From BMS3BBIN04 sp964552465 (GTDB lineage: Bacteria; Electryoneota; Electryoneia; Electryoneales; Electryoneaceae): DNA of 64,000 nt. The first letter of the stretch is position 1, and every line of letters starts with the position of its first letter. Made by a program: the position numbers and the translations under genes. The notes below the pieces were generated by a model. That model was not told the origin of the DNA. It did no database searches and saw only the letters and a list, made by a program, of their open reading frames with translations. Positions 59,063 to 64,000 of the stretch are shown piece by piece. Location: assembly GCA_964552465.1 (NCBI GenBank), contig CAZKGR010000014.1, positions 19,306 through 83,305 on the forward strand, in the 5' to 3' direction.

Positions 59063-61314
59063 TGCATCCATATCCAGCCGCCATCACCCTGCACACCTCA
59101 TTTGGACTCGGCTGGACCATCCTCGCCGCTGTATTACTGATCGCGCTCGCAGCCTGGAGTTATCGCTGGACACGTCCACCATTGCCTGTCTGGGCACGGG
59201 CTGGATTGGCCGTTTTCCGGGCGCTGGCACTTATTGCAGTACTTCTGCTCGCCGCTGAGTTTGAGGTACGATGGGTGAACGATGAAGAGGTCAAACCGCG
59301 TGTCGGATTGTTGCTGGATGCGTCCGAGTCGATGTCGTTCACTGATGCTTCCGGCGTTCGCGCCGACTCGATTAGCGCAGTCTTGGATTCCGAAGTGTGG
59401 CCGGAGTTGCGGCGCGACATCGATCTCGAGCCCGCCGCGTTTTCTGCGTCACTTGATTCATGGAAAGGTCGCAGCTTACCCGATCTCGACGGTGCGGTCA
59501 CTGACATGGAAGCGGTGCTGAACGAGTACGCCGGACGTGCTGAAGGTCCGCCGGACGCGTTGGTCCTGATCAGCGACGGCGCGTTCAATCACGGTGGTGC
59601 GTACACCGCCGCTGCACGCCGACTCAATGTTCCGATCCACGCCATTGCCATAGGTGATTCGTTGCCGACGAAAGATCTGGTGATATCATCGTTGGTCGCT
59701 CCACGTCTGGGATACGCTGGCGAACCGTTCCCGCTGGATATCACCGTGCGAGCGACAGGTGCGGACGGTGAATCTGCACGTATTCGTGTGATTGGTGAAG
59801 ACGGTCAGATCCTGTCTACGCAAGACATAACCATCGATGGCACGTGGTCGGAGCAGACAGTCACCGTCGACCTCACTCCGCAAACCGCCGGTATCAACTC
59901 GTGGACTGTCGAAGTGGATTTAAGAGATGATGCCCGCGCAGAAATAGGTGCCCCTGCGGGCTCTGCCAGCAGGGATAATCCAGAGGTCGATCTGACTAAC
60001 AACAGCCGCCGAGCCGTGATCCGGGCTGCGGAACGGCGCCGGACGGTGCTGGTCTTCGCACCCGTGCCAAATTCCGATGCTGGCGCGGTTGCACGTGCGC
60101 TGGAGGATGATCCCGACACCGATGCGATCATCGTCATCGGTGGTGGCAAGATGACTCGTCCGGTGCGCGGCTCTTGGGACGATGTTGATCCGTCGAACCT
60201 CGACGCTGCGTTCGTGTTCTTGCAGGGGCCGTGGACTGCTAATTCGCTCGATGCGGTGCGTATTCTAGCTGAATCAAACCTGCCGGTTGCCTGGATCGCT
60301 GGCGATGAACACTTGCCGAACAACTTGCTCGAGCTGATCCGAACGCAACTCGGTGGGCCGCAGCTGTGGATGGAAACGCGTGAAGCGCTGCTCCGTCCGG
60401 TGGCGGCGCACGCGCTGTTCACCGACGCTGGCCTGTTCTTCGACGAAGGCGTGACGCCGCCGATGCCGCGCGGCCCGTATCGCCCGAACGAGGGTCGTGT
60501 TCTCGCTGTCGTTGACACGGATGAGGAAGAGGTTCCGACCGTCGTCGTAACCAGCGAACAACCTCGCACATTGGCGTGGCACGCAGGCGGTCTGGCGGCG
60601 TGGGACCGGGTGCGTCGCGCGAACGATCCGGGCGGCGAAGGCTTCAACGCGCTGCTCGACCGTACCCTTCGCTGGCTGACCGGCGGCGGCGAGCAGGAAC
60701 GGATCACTGTCCGTCCCGAGCAGGAACTGTACGCCGGTGGGGAAGAGGTGCGGCTGGTCGCATCGGTGACTGATCCTGGCCTGAACGCAGTCGAGGATGC
60801 GCGTGTGACCGCGACCGTCACCCGCCGCGCGGTCGGTGGTACTGGAAGTACACGTGCTGGTGATGATGCCCGCGGAAGCTCCGCTACCGCGGATCATCCA
60901 GAAGCTGACGGAGACCAATCTCGCACGGTTGAATTTCAGTCCCTCGGCGGCGGACGCTATCTGTCCACATTCCTCGCGTGGGGCGAGGGGCGGTACTCGT
61001 ATGAGGCGACGGTCGAGTCCGACCAGGAAATGGTAGTTCGCAGCGGTGAATTCGTTGTTGACCGTTTCGAGTTGGAAACGGCGGAACGGCGGATGCGTCC
61101 CGACCGTCTGCGCGCGCTTGCTGAGGCGACCGGCGGGTCGGTAATCTGGTCCTCGTCCGAGCTGGACACTCTTTTGCATCTTCTACCCCGCACGGGCGAG
61201 ATTGTCGATGTGCGTGGCTCGTGGCGTCCGTTCGGTCTATGGCTTACCTTGCTGCTCGTTGTCGGCGTGCTGGCTGTCGAGTGGATTGTCCGCACACGGA
61301 CGGGGATGGTGTAG
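59062..61314 (+). CDS. Membrane protein with VWA-like domain
   Basis: 750 residues from ATG 59062, which overlaps the tsaD TGA. Two N-terminal transmembrane helices (about 13-32, 45-66) precede a VWA-like section: VGLLLDASESMSF (MIDAS DxSxS) and DALVLISDGAFNHGG. A long extracytoplasmic part follows with a glutamine-amidotransferase-like segment (DAAFVFLQGPWTANSLDAVR, LPVAWIAGDEHLPNNLL), beta domains, and a last helix (LTLLLVVGVLAVEWIV). The layout resembles large Bat/aerotolerance-type membrane proteins. The two internal stretches at about 59930-59970 and 60860-60900 (GCCCGCG...GGGCTCTGC, GCCCGCGGAAGCTCCGC) look like short insertions. Its last 64 bases recur at 62116-62179. Confidence 0.8.
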   Translation: MHPYPAAITLHTSFGLGWTILAAVLLIALAAWSYRWTRPPLPVWARAGLAVFRALALIAVLLLAAEFEVRWVNDEEVKPRVGLLLDASESMSFTDASGVRADSISAVLDSEVWPELRRDIDLEPAAFSASLDSWKGRSLPDLDGAVTDMEAVLNEYAGRAEGPPDALVLISDGAFNHGGAYTAAARRLNVPIHAIAIGDSLPTKDLVISSLVAPRLGYAGEPFPLDITVRATGADGESARIRVIGEDGQILSTQDITIDGTWSEQTVTVDLTPQTAGINSWTVEVDLRDDARAEIGAPAGSASRDNPEVDLTNNSRRAVIRAAERRRTVLVFAPVPNSDAGAVARALEDDPDTDAIIVIGGGKMTRPVRGSWDDVDPSNLDAAFVFLQGPWTANSLDAVRILAESNLPVAWIAGDEHLPNNLLELIRTQLGGPQLWMETREALLRPVAAHALFTDAGLFFDEGVTPPMPRGPYRPNEGRVLAVVDTDEEEVPTVVVTSEQPRTLAWHAGGLAAWDRVRRANDPGGEGFNALLDRTLRWLTGGGEQERITVRPEQELYAGGEEVRLVASVTDPGLNAVEDARVTATVTRRAVGGTGSTRAGDDARGSSATADHPEADGDQSRTVEFQSLGGGRYLSTFLAWGEGRYSYEATVESDQEMVVRSGEFVVDRFELETAERRMRPDRLRALAEATGGSVIWSSSELDTLLHLLPRTGEIVDVRGSWRPFGLWLTLLLVVGVLAVEWIVRTRTGMV
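61251..61314 (+). repeat. 3' end of the VWA gene, duplicated at 62116-62179
   Basis: GCTGCTCGTTGTCGGCGTGC, TGGCTGTCGAGTGGATTGTC and CGCACACGGACGGGGATGG match the downstream copy except for three silent third-position changes and the last codons (GTG TAG against GCT TGA). Confidence 0.9.
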
Positions 61315-61330
61315 TAGAGCGTTGTTCATA

Positions 61331-61426
61331 CCCCTGTTGGCTTGTCCAACAGGGGAATATTGGGTTAGCAAGGTTTTTCATCAATCCTGAATACAACATA
61401 ACCCTGTTGAACAAGCCAACACAGGC
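61331..61426. repeat. Left paired REP (BIME) of the RAYT element
   Basis: CCCCTGTTGGC-TTG-TCCAACAGGGG (61331-61355), then AATATTGGGTT, and the inverted partner CCCTGTTGAACAAGCCAAC... (61402-61426). The right-hand pair repeats the same layout. Confidence 0.9.
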
Positions 61427-61451
61427 ATGTCCAGCTTTCAAGATCTCATCT

Positions 61452-61997
61452 ATGACCAGGAAACCGATTCAAATCCCGGATTCAACCGTAGCACATTTCA
61501 TCACCTTCTCGTGCTATCAACAACGCCGTCTGTTTCGAACACCTGATCAGTACAGGATCTTTCTCAACGATTTCGAATCAGCAAGGAAGAAACAGGATTT
61601 CAAGGTCTTCGCCTATGTGATCATGCCAAGTCATGTCCATATGTTTGCTCAGTTTCATGACGGAATTTCGCCATCCAAGGCACTGCGCGGATTGAAGCGG
61701 ATTTCCAGCTATCATTTGCTTGAGTCGTACAAACAGCACTTTCCTGGTGTCTATCCCTATCTTGTGACGCACGAGGGTGGTCGGAATAGCCGACGATTCT
61801 GGCAGGCTGGAATCGGTTATGACCAGCATCAGACTGGCGATGATGATGCGCTGCGTGAGATCATTGAGTACATTCATGGCAATCCAGTCAGGGCTGGTCT
61901 GACCGGGGCACCAGAAGAGTGGGAGTGGTCCAGCGCACGTGATTGGCTTGGGAAGCAAACAGGACTGGTGGGGATATCGTCGCCCTGGGCAGAGTAA
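61452..61997 (+). mobile_element. REP-associated tyrosine transposase (RAYT, Y1/HUH family)
   Basis: 181 residues from ATG 61452. The HUH motif is HVH (61-63) within YVIMPSHVHMF. The likely catalytic tyrosine is Y140 within IIEYIHGNPVRAGL, the classic RAYT/TnpA-REP signature. WQAGIGYDQH and EEWEWSSARDWLG complete the family pattern. RAYTs nick single-stranded REP hairpins and are thought to spread REP sequences. Paired REP palindromes lie 25 bases before the start and 17 bases after the stop, as expected for its substrates. Confidence 0.93.
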
Positions 61998-62014
61998 AAC
62001 ACGAACCTTCATGG

Positions 62015-62108
62015 CCCTGTTGGCTTGTCCAACAGGGGGATATTGGGTTCATGTTGTGTCATCGATCACTGAAAAAACAACAAAACCCTGTTGGACAAGC
62101 CAACAGGG
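62015..62108. repeat. Right paired REP (BIME) of the RAYT element
   Basis: CCCTGTTGGC-TTG-TCCAACAGGG (62015-62037), GATATTGGGTT, and inverted CCCTGTTGGACAAGCCAAC... (62086-62108). Compare the left pair at 61331-61426. After GCATGTA the VWA-gene copy begins. Confidence 0.9.
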
Positions 62109-62115
62109 GCATGTA

Positions 62116-62179
62116 GCTGCTCGTTGTCGGCGTGCTGGCAGTCGAGTGGATCGTCCGCACACGGACTGGGATGGCTTGA
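62116..62179 (+). pseudogene. Duplicate of the VWA gene 3' end
   Basis: Translates as LLVVGVLAVEWIVRTRTGMA and TGA, the same 19 residues that end the VWA protein (..TGMV). The three internal differences are silent, so this DNA evolved under protein selection before it was cut off. It is the relic of a paralogue or of the original gene end. Confidence 0.88.
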
Positions 62180-62185
62180 TTTTTT

Positions 62186-62208
62186 GTCCGGGTTCAGCGA
62201 ACCCGGGC
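62186..62208. repeat. REP-like palindrome (single)
   Basis: GTCCGGGTTC-AGC-GAACCCGGGC, just before the carboxylase gene; it could also end the RAYT transcript because T residues precede it on the other strand. Confidence 0.65.
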
Positions 62209-62233
62209 TACATATAGGAATATTGAGGGGATC

Positions 62234-63790
62234 ATGGCGAAGAGCAAGATGGAGCAGTTGCGGGAGCTGAAGAACGAAGCGTTGCTAGGCGGCGGACAGA
62301 AGCGGATCGATTCGCAGCACAAGAAGGGCAAGCTGACCGCGCGTGAACGGTTGGACCTGTTGCTCGACCCGGGCACATTCGAAGAAGTCGACATGCTGGT
62401 CAAAGCGCGAACACCTGAGTCTGGTTTCAAGATGGAAAACTATCTCGGCGACGGCGTGATCACCGGCTACGGCCGCATTGACGGTCGTGTGGTCTTTGTC
62501 TTCAGCCAGGACTTCACCGTGATCGGCGGCACGTTGTCCGAGGCGCACGGCCGCAAGATCTGCAAGATCATGGACATGGCGATGAAGGTCGGCGCTCCGG
62601 TGATCGGTTTGAACGACTCCGGCGGCGCACGTGTGCAGGAAGGCGTGGTCAGCCTCGGCGCGTACGCTGACATCTTCCTCCGCAATACGCTCGCCTCCGG
62701 CGTGATCCCGCAAATCTCCGCGATCCTCGGGCCCAGCGCGGGCGGCGCGGTGTATTCCCCGGCGATCACTGACTTTGTTGCGATGACACGTGGCACCAGC
62801 TACATGTTCGTCACCGGTCCGAAGGTGGTCAAGACGGTCACGCATGAAGACGTCACCAGCGAGGACCTCGGCGGTGCGGACACGCACGCGTCCCGATCCG
62901 GCGTTGCCCACTTCGCCTGCGACGACGAGATGCAGACGTTGCAAACGCTCCGCAAGCTGGTAAGCTACATGCCGCAGAACAACCTCGAGGATCCGCCGCT
63001 CAAGGCTACTGACGACGATCCGCACCGCATGGACCCCGAGCTCGACACGATCATCCCCGAGAATCCGAACAAGCCGTACGATATGAAGGAAGTCATCCGC
63101 AAGATCGTTGACGACGCCGAATTGTTCGAGGTACACGAGAATTGGGCGGAGAATATCATCGTCGGATTCGCACGTTTGGGCGGACGGTCTGTCGGCTTGA
63201 TCGCGAACCAGCCTAGCGTGCTGGCGGGCGTGCTCGACATCAATTCCAGCCGCAAGGGCGCGCGGTTCATCCGTTTCTGTGACGCGTTCAACATCCCGAT
63301 CATCACCTTCGAAGATGTCCCCGGCTTCCTGCCCGGCACGGACCAGGAATGGAACGGCATCATCTCCAACGGCGCGAAGTTGCTGTACGCGTACAGCGAA
63401 GCGACGGTGCCGAAAATCACTGTGATCACGCGGAAAGCGTACGGTGGCGCGTACGACGTCATGAACAGCAAGCACGTACGTGGGGATCTGAACTACGCAT
63501 GGCCATCTGCAGAGATCGCCGTCATGGGCGCAGAAGGCGCCGTCGAGATTGTGTTCCGCAAGGAAATCAGCAAGATCGAGGACGCCGACGAACAACAGAA
63601 GGCAATCGCTGCGTACATCGAGGAATACCGCGACAAGTTCGCCAATCCTTATATTGCTGCCGCGCGGGGTTATGTGGACGAAGTGATCGAACCGAGCCAG
63701 ACCCGTCCGAAACTGATCAACGCGCTGGCGATGCTCGATTCCAAAGTTGACCCCAACCCGAAGAAAAAGCACGGGAATATTCCGTTGTAA
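62234..63790 (+). CDS. Acyl-CoA carboxylase beta (carboxyltransferase) subunit, propionyl/methylmalonyl-CoA type
   Basis: 518 residues. KKGKLTARERLDLLLDPGTF, GYGRIDGRVVFVFSQDFTVI, GLNDSGGARVQEGVVSLGAY and ILGPSAGGAVYSPAITDFVA place it in the PccB/MmdA family, with the oxyanion Gly pairs. TFEDVPGFLPGTDQEWNGII and ITRKAYGGAYDVMNSK form the second site. It moves carboxyl from carboxybiotin to propionyl- or acetyl-CoA, or works in methylmalonyl-CoA decarboxylase. Partner biotin subunits are not in the window. Codon use is GC-rich and looks like a highly expressed gene. Confidence 0.93.
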   Translation: MAKSKMEQLRELKNEALLGGGQKRIDSQHKKGKLTARERLDLLLDPGTFEEVDMLVKARTPESGFKMENYLGDGVITGYGRIDGRVVFVFSQDFTVIGGTLSEAHGRKICKIMDMAMKVGAPVIGLNDSGGARVQEGVVSLGAYADIFLRNTLASGVIPQISAILGPSAGGAVYSPAITDFVAMTRGTSYMFVTGPKVVKTVTHEDVTSEDLGGADTHASRSGVAHFACDDEMQTLQTLRKLVSYMPQNNLEDPPLKATDDDPHRMDPELDTIIPENPNKPYDMKEVIRKIVDDAELFEVHENWAENIIVGFARLGGRSVGLIANQPSVLAGVLDINSSRKGARFIRFCDAFNIPIITFEDVPGFLPGTDQEWNGIISNGAKLLYAYSEATVPKITVITRKAYGGAYDVMNSKHVRGDLNYAWPSAEIAVMGAEGAVEIVFRKEISKIEDADEQQKAIAAYIEEYRDKFANPYIAAARGYVDEVIEPSQTRPKLINALAMLDSKVDPNPKKKHGNIPL

Positions 63791-63803
63791 AGGAGTGCTG
63801 TCC

Positions 63804-63983
63804 ATGTCCATTCTTACGAAATTTGGCAAGGTCAGGGTGAAATTTAAACCAGCAATCTACTTTGATGCTAATGTACTAATAGAGTACTACCTTTCTGAAG
63901 GTTTTGAAGATGATAGTTGGAAGGATGATATTTTTTCTAAGAATCAGAAGAGGACCCCGAAATTAGGACAGTTGTTTAAGTGA
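63804..63983 (+). CDS. Truncated PIN-domain-like protein
   Basis: 59 residues from ATG 63804 with AAGGAG nine bases upstream. KPAIYFDANVLIEYYLSEG matches the first strand and metal Asp of PIN ribonucleases (xxDxNVLI). A full PIN domain needs about 130 residues, and here TGA comes after KLGQLFK. It may be a fragment, a frameshift product, or longer beyond the window edge. The DNA is AT-rich against the carboxylase gene next to it, suggesting transfer. Confidence 0.5.
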   Translation: MSILTKFGKVRVKFKPAIYFDANVLIEYYLSEGFEDDSWKDDIFSKNQKRTPKLGQLFK

Positions 63984-64000
63984 TGGATTCGCCCTTCGGA

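Noticed and set aside
59805..60821. A 338-codon open frame on the minus strand inside the VWA gene
   Set aside because: Ser/Arg/Thr-rich shadow without a ribosome site or known motif; the plus-strand gene is continuous.
62285..63829. A 514-codon open frame on the minus strand opposite the carboxylase gene
   Set aside because: The protein is a low-complexity His/Asp/Arg/Val mix that mirrors GC-rich codon use of the carboxylase gene. The plus-strand product is an unmistakable family member.

Overview
The window looks like chromosome from an uncultured diderm bacterium of the broad FCB (Fibrobacterota-Chlorobiota-Bacteroidota) assemblage or a neighbouring candidate phylum. The evidence is Gram-negative envelope genes (LptE-like lipoprotein, family 9 heptosyltransferase), six secreted proteins ending in type IX secretion (T9SS) type A sorting domains (YPNPFNP start, basic end), C10 peptidases, LVIVD and FG-GAP propellers, and many lipoproteins. 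No rRNA is present and the lineage cannot be fixed from the sequence alone. UGA is used as an ordinary stop in many genes here.

Layout. 1-6601: end of purD, then an overlapping run (MBL hydrolase, sigma-54 activator, LptE-like, TsaC/phosphatase fusion, heptosyltransferase, toroid-like protein). 6830-13057 (minus): LapA-like protein, an M16 protease overlapping a K+ channel gene, and an archaeal-type gatE. 13309-17274: a nucleoside-salvage operon (UshA-like lipoprotein, degenerate cytidine deaminase, udk, tdk, nupC). 17456-27394: accessory island of large secreted T9SS proteins, paralogous C10 peptidases (one truncated), small membrane proteins, shared 3' elements and a nupC remnant. 27604-35884: hsp20, degP, lplA and a ~1570-residue adenylation-GNAT protein. 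36155-41943 (minus): a second T9SS cluster. 42229-44333 (minus): promoter, five tRNAs, infC-rpmI-rplT. 44357-48626: UspA with a His-rich antiporter, and acetoacetyl-CoA synthetase. 48747-59062: PseG-like protein, rsmI, TPR proteins, GH13 debranching enzyme, YbbR, tsaD. 59062-62208: VWA membrane protein followed by a RAYT transposase framed by paired REP palindromes and a copy of the VWA gene's 3' end. 62234-63983: acyl-CoA carboxylase beta subunit and a truncated PIN-like ORF.

Main discovery. The two neighbouring genes at 36155-37606 and 37784-39226 each seem to begin inside the protein if UGA is read only as stop. Read through one in-frame UGA at codon 37, both give full proteins: signal peptide, Omp28-like thioredoxin-fold motif EEFTGHG-U-x-x-C, beta domains and a T9SS sorting tail. 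The UGA replaces the first Cys of the redox CxxC motif in both copies. Ten nucleotides after it both carry the same 7-bp hairpin with a G-starting loop, which fits the general bacterial SECIS consensus. I infer a tandem pair of secreted, probably surface-anchored selenoproteins.

Secondary themes are a RAYT/REP system with scattered palindromes, several genes caught in decay (LVIVD gene with a frameshifting deletion, C10 gene with an internal deletion, nupC and VWA 3' remnants), and enzymes with changed or fused architecture (cytidine deaminase lacking two zinc ligands, TsaC-LMW phosphatase fusion, ANL-GNAT megaprotein).
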